Below, one piece after another: positions 16,148 to 24,927 of a DNA stretch of 64,000 nt. Below the pieces are notes generated by a model. That model was not told where the DNA came from and made no database searches. It worked only from the letters and a program-made list of their open reading frames with translations. Source of the stretch: CAVSMC01 sp963798655 (GTDB taxonomy: Bacteria; Pseudomonadota; Gammaproteobacteria; Burkholderiales; Casimicrobiaceae); NCBI GenBank assembly GCA_963798655.1, contig CAWCUH010000003.1, positions 496,001-560,000 of the forward strand, written 5' to 3'. A program made the translations under genes and the position numbers. How positions within the stretch are numbered: the first letter of the stretch is position 1; each line of letters begins with the position of its first letter.

Positions 16148-16898
16148 GCTGCGCCTCGCCGAGATAAACCTCCTTCACCCGCTTGTCGGCGGCGATCTCG
16201 GTCGGCGTGCCTTCGGTGAGCACCTTGCCGCCGACGAGCACCGTGATGCGCTCTGCGAAGCGGAACACGAGCTCCATGTCGTGCTCGATGAACACGATCG
16301 TCACGTCGCGCGGCAGCGCTGCGATGACGCCGAACAGCTCGGCGCTCTCGGCCGACGGAATGCCGGCCGCCGGCTCGTCGAGCAGCAGGATCGACGGCTG
16401 CGTCGCGAGCGCGAGCGCGATCTCGACCAGCCGCTGGCGGCCGTACGGCAGGTTGCGCGTCAGCGTGTCGGCGTCGTCGGCGAGGCGCAGCGTGTCGAGC
16501 AACGCGATCGCCTCGTCGATTGCGCGCGTCTGTGCGGCCACCGTCTTGTGCCAGACGCCCGCGAGATGCTGCCGCTCGCAGATCGCGAGCACCACCGACT
16601 CGACAACGCTCAAGCCGGCGAACAGCGTGTTGATCTGGAACGTGCGCGTCATGCCGCGCTTCACCCGCTCGTGCTGCGCGAGGTCGGTGATCCGCTCGTC
16701 GCCGAGGAACACGTCGCCTTCGCTCGGCCGCAGAACGCCGGTCAGCAGGTTGATGAACGTCGTCTTGCCCGCGCCGTTGGGGCCGATCAACGCGTGCCGT
16801 GCGCCCGGCGCGAACGTGAGCGTCACGTCGCTGTTCGCCTTGAACGCGCCGAACGTCTTGCCGAGCGACTGCGTGCGCAGGGCCGCACGTGCGCTCAT
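16140..16898 (-). CDS. livG: ABC transporter ATPase, LivG-like
   Basis: This 252-aa ATPase has Walker A GPNGAGKTT, a LivG-type signature LPYGRQRLVEIA and Walker B SILLLDEPAAGI. It forms the ATPase heterodimer with LivF. The start is ATG at 16898, overlapping the livM stop by 4 bp; an alternative longer frame upstream runs through livM and was rejected. Its C-terminal YLGEAQHG is the usual LivG ending. Confidence 0.9.
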   Translation of the reverse strand: MSARAALRTQSLGKTFGAFKANSDVTLTFAPGARHALIGPNGAGKTTFINLLTGVLRPSEGDVFLGDERITDLAQHERVKRGMTRTFQINTLFAGLSVVESVVLAICERQHLAGVWHKTVAAQTRAIDEAIALLDTLRLADDADTLTRNLPYGRQRLVEIALALATQPSILLLDEPAAGIPSAESAELFGVIAALPRDVTIVFIEHDMELVFRFAERITVLVGGKVLTEGTPTEIAADKRVKEVYLGEAQHG

Positions 16899-17914
16899 CG
16901 CCTGCCTCGAAGCCGCGCATCGAGCATTTCGGCGCCCCCGAGGATGCCGCCGCGCGCGAACAGCACGATGACGATCAGCAGGATGCCGAGCCAAAGCTGC
17001 CAGTACACCGGGTTGATGCCGGAGAGGTAATCCTGCGCGATCATGAATACCGCCGCGCCGACGAGGCCGCCGTAAAGCCGTCCCGTGCCGCCCAGCACGA
17101 GCATGATCATCAGCTCGGCCGATCGGGGGAACCCCAGCGAGTCGAGCCCCACGAATTGCGTCGTCTGCGCGAGCAGCGCGCCCGCGACGCCGGCCATCGC
17201 CGCGCTGACGGTGAAGATGCGGCGAAGCCGCGCGGCGACCGGAGCGCCGATCGCGGGCATCCGCCGGACGTTCTCGCGGATGCCGCGCAAGCTCAAGCCG
17301 AACGGCGAATGCACGAGGCGGCGCGCGACGACGAACAGCGCGAACACGACGACGAGCGAGTAGACGTAGGCGGTGCGCCCGGCGATGTCGAACCTGAACA
17401 GGCCAAGCACTTTCCACATCGTCACGCCCGAAAGGCCGTCGACGCCGCCCGTTACGAACGAGGCCTTGTTCGCCGCTTCCCACAGCATCAGGCCGATGCC
17501 GAGCGTGACCATCAGCCGCGTGAGATCGCTGCCGCGGACGACGAGGAAGCTCGCGAGGTAGCCGGCGATCGCCGCGACGATGCCGGCGGCCACGAGCCCG
17601 CTCACCGGCTCGCCCCAGCCGTGCACGGCGAGCAAACCGGCCGTGTACGCACCGACGCCGAAGAACGCGGCGTGGCCGAGCGAGACGATGCCGGCGTATC
17701 CGAGGATCAGGTCGAGCGTGACGGCGAAGAGGCCCGCGATCAGGATCTGGCTGCCGAGCACGAGGTAGTTCTGCAGCGCGAAGAACGCGACGACCGGCAC
17801 CAGCCAGAAGACGACCTCGAGCGCGCGCCAGCGATCGTTCGGCAGGCGGAGCGCACGCGGCACGGCGGTGCCCTGCGCAGCGGGCGGCAAAGCGCGAACG
17901 GTCGCGTCGTGCAT
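16895..17914 (-). CDS. livM: ABC transporter permease, LivM-like
   Basis: This 339-aa inner-membrane permease has about nine hydrophobic helices. It carries the family motifs GYAGIVSLGHAAFFGVGAY and SPFGLSLRGIRENVRRMPAIG, the latter being the cytoplasmic coupling loop. With LivH it forms the membrane channel. It follows livH by 9 bp and overlaps livG by 4 bp, so the transporter genes are one translational unit. Confidence 0.9.
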   Translation of the reverse strand: MHDATVRALPPAAQGTAVPRALRLPNDRWRALEVVFWLVPVVAFFALQNYLVLGSQILIAGLFAVTLDLILGYAGIVSLGHAAFFGVGAYTAGLLAVHGWGEPVSGLVAAGIVAAIAGYLASFLVVRGSDLTRLMVTLGIGLMLWEAANKASFVTGGVDGLSGVTMWKVLGLFRFDIAGRTAYVYSLVVVFALFVVARRLVHSPFGLSLRGIRENVRRMPAIGAPVAARLRRIFTVSAAMAGVAGALLAQTTQFVGLDSLGFPRSAELMIMLVLGGTGRLYGGLVGAAVFMIAQDYLSGINPVYWQLWLGILLIVIVLFARGGILGGAEMLDARLRGRR

Positions 17915-17923
17915 CCGCGCCCG

Positions 17924-18790
17924 CTACACGCGCCGGCCGTACAGGCCGTGAGGAAAGACGATCAGCAACGCGATCATCAGCACGTAGATGATGAACGCGC
18001 CGACCTGCGGCACGTAGTACTTGCCGGTCACGTCGAAGATGCCGAGGATCATCGCCGCGATGATCGCTCCCTTGATCGTGCCGGCGCCGCCGACGGCGAC
18101 GACGAGCAGGAAATACACCATGTACTTGAGCGGGAACGTCGGGTCGAGGCCGAGCACGTCGATGCCGAGTCCGCCGCCGAGGCCGGCGAGGCCCGATCCG
18201 AGCGCGAACGCGACGGCGAACACGCGGTTGACGTTGATGCCGAGGCCGGCGGCCGCCACCGCGTTGTCGACCGATGCGCGAACCTGCGCGCCGAAGCGCG
18301 TGTGCTCGAGCAGGTAGCCGAGCGCGAGCGCGAGCGCGATCACCACCGCGATCAGGAAGATGCGGTATGTGCCGAGGTCGATGCCGGCGACGTGCACCTG
18401 CCCGCGGAGGAAGTCGGGAAGATTCACCGGCTGCTGCGACGGGCCGAAATAGTACGTCGCGATCGCGATGGAGATGAATACGAGCCCGATCGAGAAGAGC
18501 ACCTGGTCGAGGTGACTCGCCTTGTACAGCCGCTGGTAGAGCGTGCGCTCGAGCACGACGCCGACGAGCGCGCTCGCGACGAACGCGATCGGCAGCGTCG
18601 CGAGGAACGGCACGCCGAGCCGCGTCATCGCGACGACGCAGACGTAGCCGCCGAGCATCGCGAACGCGCCGTGCGCGAGGTTGATGAAGTTCATCAGCCC
18701 CATGGTGACGCCGAGGCCGATGCTGATCAGGAACAGCAGGCTGCCGTACGCGATGCCGTCGAACAGCACGCCGACGAAGTTCGCGACCAT
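17924..18790 (-). CDS. livH: ABC transporter permease, LivH-like
   Basis: This 288-aa permease has the LivH signature GLMNFINLAHGAFAMLGGY near residue 35 and a coupling loop TRFGAQVRASVDNAVAAAGLG. It ends in GLYGRRV, as usual for LivH. It starts 45 bp after the binding-protein gene; that gap contains a small GC hairpin. It is part of the putative aromatic-acid uptake system of the lig operon. Confidence 0.9.
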   Translation of the reverse strand: MVANFVGVLFDGIAYGSLLFLISIGLGVTMGLMNFINLAHGAFAMLGGYVCVVAMTRLGVPFLATLPIAFVASALVGVVLERTLYQRLYKASHLDQVLFSIGLVFISIAIATYYFGPSQQPVNLPDFLRGQVHVAGIDLGTYRIFLIAVVIALALALGYLLEHTRFGAQVRASVDNAVAAAGLGINVNRVFAVAFALGSGLAGLGGGLGIDVLGLDPTFPLKYMVYFLLVVAVGGAGTIKGAIIAAMILGIFDVTGKYYVPQVGAFIIYVLMIALLIVFPHGLYGRRV

Positions 18791-18821
18791 CGGGCCGTTC
18801 GCCCGCTTTCTTTGATGCGCT

Positions 18822-18834
18822 GGCCGATACGGCC
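18822..18834 (-). other. Small GC hairpin at the binding-protein/permease boundary
   Basis: GGCCG-ATA-CGGCC forms a 5-bp GC stem with a 3-nt loop immediately after the stop of the solute-binding protein gene. It is weaker than the hairpins at the three plus-strand binding-protein/permease boundaries but sits in the same relative place. It may protect or trim the 3' end of the binding-protein message. Confidence 0.35.
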
Positions 18835-18835
18835 G

Positions 18836-20020
18836 CTAGACGCCGGGATCCTTGACGTTGTCGAACTTCTCGAACTCGATGCTCCACGGCTGGCCGTTCA
18901 CCATCTCGACCTTGCGGATGTAGACGTTCTGGATCGGGTCGCGCGTCGCCGGATCGATCATCATCGGGCCGCGCGGGCTCATCCACTTCATGCCCTTCAT
19001 GGCGTCGATCAGCTTGTCGCCGGTGGGCTCGCCGCTGGTCTTCTTCACCGCCTCGTAGATCGCATGCATGCCGTCATAGCCGCCCAGCGAGTGGAAGTTC
19101 GGACGCATGCCGTTGTTCGCCTTCATGAAATCGGCGACGTACGCCTTGTTCTCCGGCGAATCGTGCGCGGCCGAGTAATGGAACGATGTGACGACGCCGA
19201 CCGCCACCGCGCCCATGCTCGGCAGCAGATCGTCGTCGACGACGTCGCCGGTGCCGATCAACTGGATGCCGGCCTGCTTCAATCCTCGGTCGCTGAACTG
19301 CTTCATGACGCCCGCGCCCTCGCCGGAGGGCACGAAGACGAACAGCGCATCGGGTTTCGCATCCTTCGCGCGCTGCAGGAAAGGCGCGTAGTCGGGATTG
19401 CGCAGCGGTACGCGCACCGACTCGATCACCTTGCCGCCGCCTTCGGTGAAGCGCTTGATGAACGTCTTCTCGGCGTCGAGTCCCGGGCCGTAGTCGGTGA
19501 CCAGCGTCACGGCGCTCTTGATGTTGTTCTTCGCGGCCCAGTCGGCGATCGGACCCGTCACCTGCGGCAGCGTGAAGCCGGTGCGCACGATGTACGGCGA
19601 CTTGCTGGTGATGATCGACGTGGCCGCGGCCATCACGATCATCGGCGTCTTCGATTCGGTCGCGACCGGCGCTGCGGCGAGCGCGAGAGGCGTCAGGCCG
19701 AAGCCGGCGAGCACGTTCACCTTCTCCTGCACGACGAGCTCCTGCGCGATGCGCTTCGTCGTCTCCGGCGCGAGGCCGGTGTCGTCCTTGACGATCAGCT
19801 CGATCTTGTGCCCGCCGACGGTGTCGCCGTTCTTCTGCATGTACAGCCGGCACGCGGCCTCGATCTGCTTTCCGGTCGACGCGAACGGTCCGGTGAGCGG
19901 CAGGATCAGACCGATCTTCAGCGGATCCGCCGCCATCGACGGCGACAGCCATCCCACGGCGAGCGCGGCGAGCGCGCCCTGCAGGAGCCGGCGTCGGGAA
20001 GCGAAGAAACGGTGCGGCAT
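18836..20020 (-). CDS. Periplasmic solute-binding protein of the lig-linked ABC transporter
   Basis: This 394-aa Peripla_BP_6 protein has an N-terminal SRRRLLQGALAALAVGWL, a twin-arginine-like signal peptide ending near SMAADP. The mature part begins LKIGLILPLTGPFASTG. It is close to the orphan binding protein at 12921. It lies between ligJ and livH in the same operon, so it probably binds the aromatic acid or a precursor degraded by the Lig enzymes (inference). The start is ATG at 20020, with an AGGAGAA ribosome-binding site 5 bp upstream. Confidence 0.9.
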   Translation of the reverse strand: MPHRFFASRRRLLQGALAALAVGWLSPSMAADPLKIGLILPLTGPFASTGKQIEAACRLYMQKNGDTVGGHKIELIVKDDTGLAPETTKRIAQELVVQEKVNVLAGFGLTPLALAAAPVATESKTPMIVMAAATSIITSKSPYIVRTGFTLPQVTGPIADWAAKNNIKSAVTLVTDYGPGLDAEKTFIKRFTEGGGKVIESVRVPLRNPDYAPFLQRAKDAKPDALFVFVPSGEGAGVMKQFSDRGLKQAGIQLIGTGDVVDDDLLPSMGAVAVGVVTSFHYSAAHDSPENKAYVADFMKANNGMRPNFHSLGGYDGMHAIYEAVKKTSGEPTGDKLIDAMKGMKWMSPRGPMMIDPATRDPIQNVYIRKVEMVNGQPWSIEFEKFDNVKDPGV

Positions 20021-20061
20021 GAAATTCTCCTCGGCGTGCGATCGTTGTCGTCGGAACCGCG

Positions 20062-21087
20062 TCATCCAACACGGGCGGGTTGGCGATTGTAGCGGGGAAA
20101 CACGCGCCGTGCGTTGTCCTCGAAGATCTTGCGCCGATCGGCAGCGGACAGCCATTCGACGCCGTCGACATAGCGGCGCGTGTCGTCGAAATGGTGGCCG
20201 GTGGCCGGATCGACGCTGCGCACCGCGCCGATCATCTCGGACGCGAACAGGATGTTGTCGATTGGCACGACCTCGAGCAGCAGATCGATGCCCGGCTTGT
20301 GGTAGACGCAGGTGTCGAAGAACACGTTGTCCGCCATCAGCTCGGCCGGCGACGGGCGCTTCATGTCCTGCGCGATGCCGCGGTAGCGTCCCCAGTGGTA
20401 CGGCACGGCACCGCCGCCGTGCGGGATGATGAAGCGCAGCGTCGGAAAGTCGCGGAAGAGATCCGACGTCAGCAGCTGCATGAACGCCGTCGTGTCGGCG
20501 TTGATGTAGTGCGCGCCGGTCGTGTGGAAGCTCGCGTTGCACGACGTGCTGACGTGGACCATCGCCGGCACGTCGAGCTCGACCATCTTCTCGTACAGCG
20601 GATACCACCATTTGTCGGTGAGCGGCGGCTCCTTCCAGTGGCCCCCGGACGGGTCGGGATTCAGGTTGCAGCCGACGAACCCGTATTCGCCCACGCAACG
20701 CTCGAGCTCGGGAATGCACGTTCCCGGCGGCACGCCGGGCGACTGCGGCAGTTGGCAGACGCCGACGAAGTTTTGCGGGAACAGCCTGCACACGCGATGC
20801 ACGAGGTCGTTGCAGATGCGCGACCATTCCGACGACACGCGGAAGTCGCCGACGTGGTGCGCCATGAAGCTCGCACGCGGCGAGAAGAACGTCACGTCGG
20901 TGCCGCGCTCGCGCTGCATCTTGAGCTGCGCGTTCTCGACGCTCGCACGGAGCTCGTCGTCGGAGATCGAGAGCTCCGCCGGCGACGGCCGCTGCGTGGC
21001 GTCGGCGATGCCCGCGATCTGGCGCTTGCGCCACGCCTCGAGCGCCGGCGGCGCCGTCGTGTAGTGTCCGTGGCAATCGATGATCAT
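20062..21087 (-). CDS. ligJ: 4-oxalomesaconate hydratase (LigJ-type amidohydrolase)
   Basis: This 341-aa amidohydrolase-superfamily protein hydrates 4-oxalomesaconate to 4-carboxy-4-hydroxy-2-oxoadipate in the protocatechuate 4,5-cleavage pathway. It opens MIIDCHGHYTTAPPALEAW (H6 and H8 are metal ligands). It carries FSPRASFMAHHVGDF, NLNPDPSGGHW, VHVSTSCNASFHTTGAHY and PHGGGAVPYHWGR, all characteristic of LigJ. Family length is about 340 aa. It follows ligB by 18 bp. Confidence 0.93.
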   Translation of the reverse strand: MIIDCHGHYTTAPPALEAWRKRQIAGIADATQRPSPAELSISDDELRASVENAQLKMQRERGTDVTFFSPRASFMAHHVGDFRVSSEWSRICNDLVHRVCRLFPQNFVGVCQLPQSPGVPPGTCIPELERCVGEYGFVGCNLNPDPSGGHWKEPPLTDKWWYPLYEKMVELDVPAMVHVSTSCNASFHTTGAHYINADTTAFMQLLTSDLFRDFPTLRFIIPHGGGAVPYHWGRYRGIAQDMKRPSPAELMADNVFFDTCVYHKPGIDLLLEVVPIDNILFASEMIGAVRSVDPATGHHFDDTRRYVDGVEWLSAADRRKIFEDNARRVFPRYNRQPARVG

Positions 21088-21105
21088 CGGAAGCTCGCGC
21101 CTGGG

Positions 21106-21969
21106 TCAGGCGGCGCGCGCAAGCGGTGCCGAGCGGTTTTCCAGCACCATCAAACCGGCCGCAGTGTTCGAGATCGGCACGTGATAGTGCGCGTGGACCT
21201 TCGCGACGTCGCCGCTGAGCGCGCCGCGCGCGGCGATCCAGTTGACGAGCTCGAAGCCCTGCGCGCCGGCTTCGCGCACGACGTCGAGCGCCGAGAACTT
21301 CGCGAGCGCGGCCGGCTCGTGCACGAGCTTGTCCATGCAGAGCTCGTCGAACGCCTTGTTGATGAACCCGGCGCGCGTGCCGTCGAGCTGGTGCGACAGC
21401 CCGCCGGTGCCGAGCACGAGCACGCGCACGTCCTCGTCGAACGACTCGATCGCCCGACCGACCGCCTGCCCGAGCTTGAGGCAGCGCGCCGGCGACGGGA
21501 ACGGATACTGCAGCGTGTTGATCGTGATCGGGACGAGGCGCACCGGCCACTTGGGCTCGCCGGGCCACAACAGCGCGAGCGGCAGCGTGATCGCGTGGTC
21601 GATCAGCATCTTCTGGCATGTCGCCGGATCGAACTCGGCGTCGACGAGACCTTCGACGATGTGCCACGACAGGTCCTGGTGGCCGCGCACCGGCGCGAGC
21701 GTCGGAATGCCCCAGCCTTCGTCGGCGTTGCGGTACTCGGGCGCCGCGCCGACGCCGAACGTCGGCAGGTTGTCGAGGAAATAGTTGAGTCCGTGATCGT
21801 TGTAGAACGCGACGATGACATCCGGCTTCGCCTGCGCGAGCCATTCGCGCGCACGCGGATAGCCGTCGAAGAACGGCTTCCAGTACACGTCCTGCTGCAG
21901 GTTCTTCGCGATCGCGCGCCCGATCGCCGGGACGTGCGAGGTCATGATCGCGCCGACAAGCGTCGCCAT
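21106..21969 (-). CDS. ligB: Protocatechuate 4,5-dioxygenase beta (catalytic) subunit
   Basis: This 287-aa class III extradiol dioxygenase subunit cleaves protocatechuate between C4 and C5 to 4-carboxy-2-hydroxymuconate-6-semialdehyde. Fe(II) ligands are H12 in TSHVP and H59 in FYNDHG plus a glutamate near the C-terminus; the catalytic histidine is in GTGGLSHQLDG. The start is ATG at 21969 with GGGAG upstream, two bases after the ligA stop, so the two subunits are translationally coupled. Confidence 0.94.
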   Translation of the reverse strand: MATLVGAIMTSHVPAIGRAIAKNLQQDVYWKPFFDGYPRAREWLAQAKPDVIVAFYNDHGLNYFLDNLPTFGVGAAPEYRNADEGWGIPTLAPVRGHQDLSWHIVEGLVDAEFDPATCQKMLIDHAITLPLALLWPGEPKWPVRLVPITINTLQYPFPSPARCLKLGQAVGRAIESFDEDVRVLVLGTGGLSHQLDGTRAGFINKAFDELCMDKLVHEPAALAKFSALDVVREAGAQGFELVNWIAARGALSGDVAKVHAHYHVPISNTAAGLMVLENRSAPLARAA

Positions 21970-21971
21970 CG

Positions 21972-22316
21972 CTATCTCCCCGCCTCGACGAGCTTCGCCT
22001 TGAACGCTTCCTTGGTCATGCCCGTCTGCTGGGCGCCGACGTCCTGCACGTCGAGGCCGAAGATGCCGGCGAATTTCGCGAGGTAGTAGATGTTGCCGCC
22101 GGCGGCGATCAGCGCAAGCACGTTGCGTGCGGCGACGGCGTTGCGCTGCTCGTCGCTCAGGCCGAACTTGCGGCAGTACGCGTCTTCGTCGCGGACGAAG
22201 TCGGCGCGGTTGTCCGCCGCGTTGAACGAATAGCACATCGCGTTCAGCGCGTAGCCCTTCTGCGCGAGCGCGCCGTCGAACACCGTCGTGCCCGGAATGC
22301 CGTAATCCCGTTTCAT
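21972..22316 (-). CDS. ligA: Protocatechuate 4,5-dioxygenase alpha subunit
   Basis: This 114-aa helical subunit closes over the LigB active site. It has the signatures GTTVFDGALAQKGYALNAMC and AGGNIYYLAKFAGIFGLD. Family length is about 115-140 aa. The start is ATG at 22316 (MKRDYGIPG); upstream codons in frame show no similarity. It is 37 bp after ligC in the operon and 2 bp before ligB. Confidence 0.93.
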   Translation of the reverse strand: MKRDYGIPGTTVFDGALAQKGYALNAMCYSFNAADNRADFVRDEDAYCRKFGLSDEQRNAVAARNVLALIAAGGNIYYLAKFAGIFGLDVQDVGAQQTGMTKEAFKAKLVEAGR

Positions 22317-22353
22317 TTGGTCTGCTGCTCCCTGTATCCGAAATCGCATGCGC

Positions 22354-23307
22354 TCACGCGCCGTCCGCGGCGAGCTGGCGCTCGAGCGCCGCCAGAGTGC
22401 GATAGCAAGGCAGCACCTGGGCGACGCTCGCGTTGGGCTCGCGGCGCTCACCGATCGCGGCGGTGAACTCGCGGTCCTGCAGTTCGATGCCGTTCATCGA
22501 CCGGTCGACGTTCGACACGTCGATTCTCTGTTCCTTGCCGTCGAAGAGATCGTCGTAGCGCGCGACGTAGGTGCCGGTGTCGCCGATGTAGCGAAAGAAC
22601 GTGCCGAGCGGCCCGTCGTTGTTGAACGACAGCGACAGCGTGCAGATCGCTCCGCTCGCTGCCTTGAGCTGGATCGACATGTCCATCGCGATGCCGAGCG
22701 TCGGGTGGATCGGCCCCTGCATTGCATGCGCGGCGACGACCGGAGAGCCCGCCTGCCACGCGAAGAGGTCGACCGTGTGCGCGGCGTGGTGCCACAGAAG
22801 ATGATCGGTCCACGAGCGCGGCTGCCCGAGCGCATTGATGTTCGTGCGGCGGAAGAAGTACGTCTGCACGTCCATTTGCTGGATCGCGAGCTCGCGAGCC
22901 GCGATCCGCCGATGGATCCATTGATGGCTCGGGTTGAACCGTCGCGTGTGGCCGACCATCGCAACCTTGCCGGTGTCGCGCTGCGCGCGCACGACCGCCT
23001 CGGCGTCGGCAAGGCTGTCGGCGAGCGGGATCTCGACCTGCACGTGCTTGCCGGCGTTGAGGCACGCGATCGTCTGCCGCGCGTGGAGCTGCGTCGGCGT
23101 CGCGAGGATCACCGCGTCGACGTCGCGGCGCGCGAGGCTCTCGTCGAGCTCGGTCGTGACGTGACCGACGCCGAAGCGCTTCGCCACCTCGCGCGTCGCA
23201 TCGAGCGTGCGGCCGACGAGCGAGACGACTTCGACGCCATCGATCCTCGCGAGCGCTTCGAGATGCTTGACGCCGAACGCGCCGGCGCCGGCGAGACAGA
23301 GCTTCAT
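22354..23307 (-). CDS. ligC: 4-carboxy-2-hydroxymuconate-6-semialdehyde dehydrogenase
   Basis: This 317-aa Gfo/Idh/MocA-family oxidoreductase oxidises the ring-cleavage hemiacetal to 2-pyrone-4,6-dicarboxylate with NAD(P). The Rossmann loop is GAGAFG (7-12). HVQVEIPLADS, VGHTRRFNPSHQWIHRRI, RSWTDHLLWHHAAHTVDLF and MNGIELQDREF are the LigC fingerprints. The start at ATG 23307 overlaps the ligI stop by 4 bp (ATGA). Confidence 0.94.
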   Translation of the reverse strand: MKLCLAGAGAFGVKHLEALARIDGVEVVSLVGRTLDATREVAKRFGVGHVTTELDESLARRDVDAVILATPTQLHARQTIACLNAGKHVQVEIPLADSLADAEAVVRAQRDTGKVAMVGHTRRFNPSHQWIHRRIAARELAIQQMDVQTYFFRRTNINALGQPRSWTDHLLWHHAAHTVDLFAWQAGSPVVAAHAMQGPIHPTLGIAMDMSIQLKAASGAICTLSLSFNNDGPLGTFFRYIGDTGTYVARYDDLFDGKEQRIDVSNVDRSMNGIELQDREFTAAIGERREPNASVAQVLPCYRTLAALERQLAADGA

Positions 23308-24233
23308 GATTGCGTTGCCTTCTGTCGCGCGCCCACGCGCCGGACGGGCACCGCGCTCTCCTCGGGCCAGTAGAGCCGCATCGGGTTGTCGACGAGCAGC
23401 ATCGATTGCAGCCGCGAAGTGACGGCGATCCGCGCGACGAAGTCGATGAGCGCGCCGTCGTCGGGCATGTGATGCTTCATGTTCGGGTGCGGCCAGTCGG
23501 TTCCCCACAGCACGCGGCCGGGGAACGTCTCGACCAGCCGTCTCGCGAACGGGACGACGTCGTCGTACGCCGGCGGTCCGGAGCTCGAGAGCCGCTCCGG
23601 GCAGCTCACCTTCGTCCACACGTTCGGATGCTCGCGCATCAGCCGCACGAAGCGCTCGAACTCGGGTCCGTCGCAAGGCTTCGTCACGTCGGGACGCCCC
23701 ATGTGGTCGACGACGACGGTGGTCGGCAGCGTCGTGAAGAACGGCGCAAGCTCCGGCAGGTCCTGTGCCTCGAAGTAGACGACGACGTGCCAGCCGAGCG
23801 GCGCGATGCGTTGCGCGATGTCGGTCAGCACGTCGCGCGGCGTGAAATCGACGAGCCGGCGCACGAAGTTGAAGCGAACGCCGCGCACGCCGGCGGCATG
23901 CAGCGCGGCGAGCTCGGCGTCGGTTACGTCGCGCCCGACGCTTGCGACGCCGCGCGCGCGGCCCGCCGAGTGCGCGAGCGCGTCGACCAGCGCGCGGTTG
24001 TCGTGTCCGTGGCACGTCGCCTGCACGATCACGTTGCGATCGAAGCCGAGGAAGTCGCGCAACGCGAAGAGCTTGTCCTTCGGCGCGTCGCAGGGCGTGT
24101 ACTTGCGCTCGGCCGCGTACGCAAAGACGTCGCCCGGCCCGAACACGTGGCAATGCGCGTCGACGGCGCCTCGCGGAAGCGCGAAGCGCGGCCTCGACGG
24201 GCTCGGATGGAACGGCAGGTAGTCGGCGTCCAC
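23304..24233 (-). CDS. ligI: 2-pyrone-4,6-dicarboxylate hydrolase
   Basis: This 309-aa amidohydrolase opens the lactone 2-pyrone-4,6-dicarboxylate to the 4-oxalomesaconate tautomer pool. The metal-site motif VDAHCHVFGP and the catalytic aspartate in VLWGTDWPHPNM are present. GTG at 24233 (MDADYLPFHPSPSRP) is chosen: it is 4 bp after the ligK stop and gives the family length. The reading frame stays open upstream without similarity. Confidence 0.93.
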   Translation of the reverse strand: MDADYLPFHPSPSRPRFALPRGAVDAHCHVFGPGDVFAYAAERKYTPCDAPKDKLFALRDFLGFDRNVIVQATCHGHDNRALVDALAHSAGRARGVASVGRDVTDAELAALHAAGVRGVRFNFVRRLVDFTPRDVLTDIAQRIAPLGWHVVVYFEAQDLPELAPFFTTLPTTVVVDHMGRPDVTKPCDGPEFERFVRLMREHPNVWTKVSCPERLSSSGPPAYDDVVPFARRLVETFPGRVLWGTDWPHPNMKHHMPDDGALIDFVARIAVTSRLQSMLLVDNPMRLYWPEESAVPVRRVGARQKATQS

Positions 24234-24237
24234 GGTG

Positions 24238-24912
24238 TCAGTCGACGTACTTGAGCCCGGCCTTCGCGAGCGCGTCGCGCATGCCGTAGATGTCGACGCC
24301 GAGCTCGCCCGCGGCGAGGCGCCTGCGCGTCGCCTCTTCCTTCTGCTCGCGTGCTGCCGCGGCGGCCGCGACGTCGGCAACGCGATCGCGCGGCACGACG
24401 ACGACGCCGTCGTCATCCGCGACGACGATATCGCCCGGATTGACCGTCATGCCGGCACACACCACCGGCACGTTCACCGAGCCGGCAGTAGCCTTCACCG
24501 TGCCGCGCGCGTTGACGGCGCGCGACCACACCGGAAACGGCATGTCGGCGAGCGCGCGCACGTCGCGGCAGCCGGCGTCGATCACGAGGCCGCGCGCGCC
24601 GCGAGCGCGATACGACGTTGCGAGCAGCTCGCCGAACATGCCGTCGTCGTTGTCGGCGGTGAGTGCGACGACGACGACGTCGCCCGGCCGGAGCACTTCC
24701 GCCGCGACGTGCAGCATCCAGTTGTCCCCCGGATGCGCGAGCACGGTCACCGCGCTGCCGCACGCGGTTGCGCGGGGGTAGATCGGCCGCAGGTACGGCT
24801 TCAGGAGGCCGGTGCGGCCCTGCGCCTCGTGGATCGTCGCGACGCCGAACGGCGCCAGCCGCTCGATGGCCGTCGCTTCCGCGCGCGCGATGTTGCGAAT
24901 GACGACGCTCAT
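24238..24912 (-). CDS. ligK: 4-carboxy-4-hydroxy-2-oxoadipate aldolase / oxaloacetate decarboxylase
   Basis: This 224-aa RraA-fold class II aldolase splits 4-carboxy-4-hydroxy-2-oxoadipate into pyruvate and oxaloacetate, the last step of the pathway. The Mg-binding and catalytic segment DAGCRDV (R116, D117) and the FGELLATSYRARG loop are conserved, and the extended N-terminus (RAEATAIERLAPFGVATIHEA) is typical of the CHA aldolase group. It lies 15 bp after galD and 4 bp before ligI. Confidence 0.92.
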   Translation of the reverse strand: MSVVIRNIARAEATAIERLAPFGVATIHEAQGRTGLLKPYLRPIYPRATACGSAVTVLAHPGDNWMLHVAAEVLRPGDVVVVALTADNDDGMFGELLATSYRARGARGLVIDAGCRDVRALADMPFPVWSRAVNARGTVKATAGSVNVPVVCAGMTVNPGDIVVADDDGVVVVPRDRVADVAAAAAAREQKEEATRRRLAAGELGVDIYGMRDALAKAGLKYVD

Positions 24913-24927
24913 TTTCTCGCTCCGGCG

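Noticed and set aside
16889..20092. A 1067-codon open frame on the plus strand
   Set aside because: It runs antisense to livM, livH and the binding-protein gene. Its translation is low-complexity and rich in Arg, Asp, Glu and His, typical of shadow frames in high-GC DNA, while the minus-strand genes have clear family motifs.
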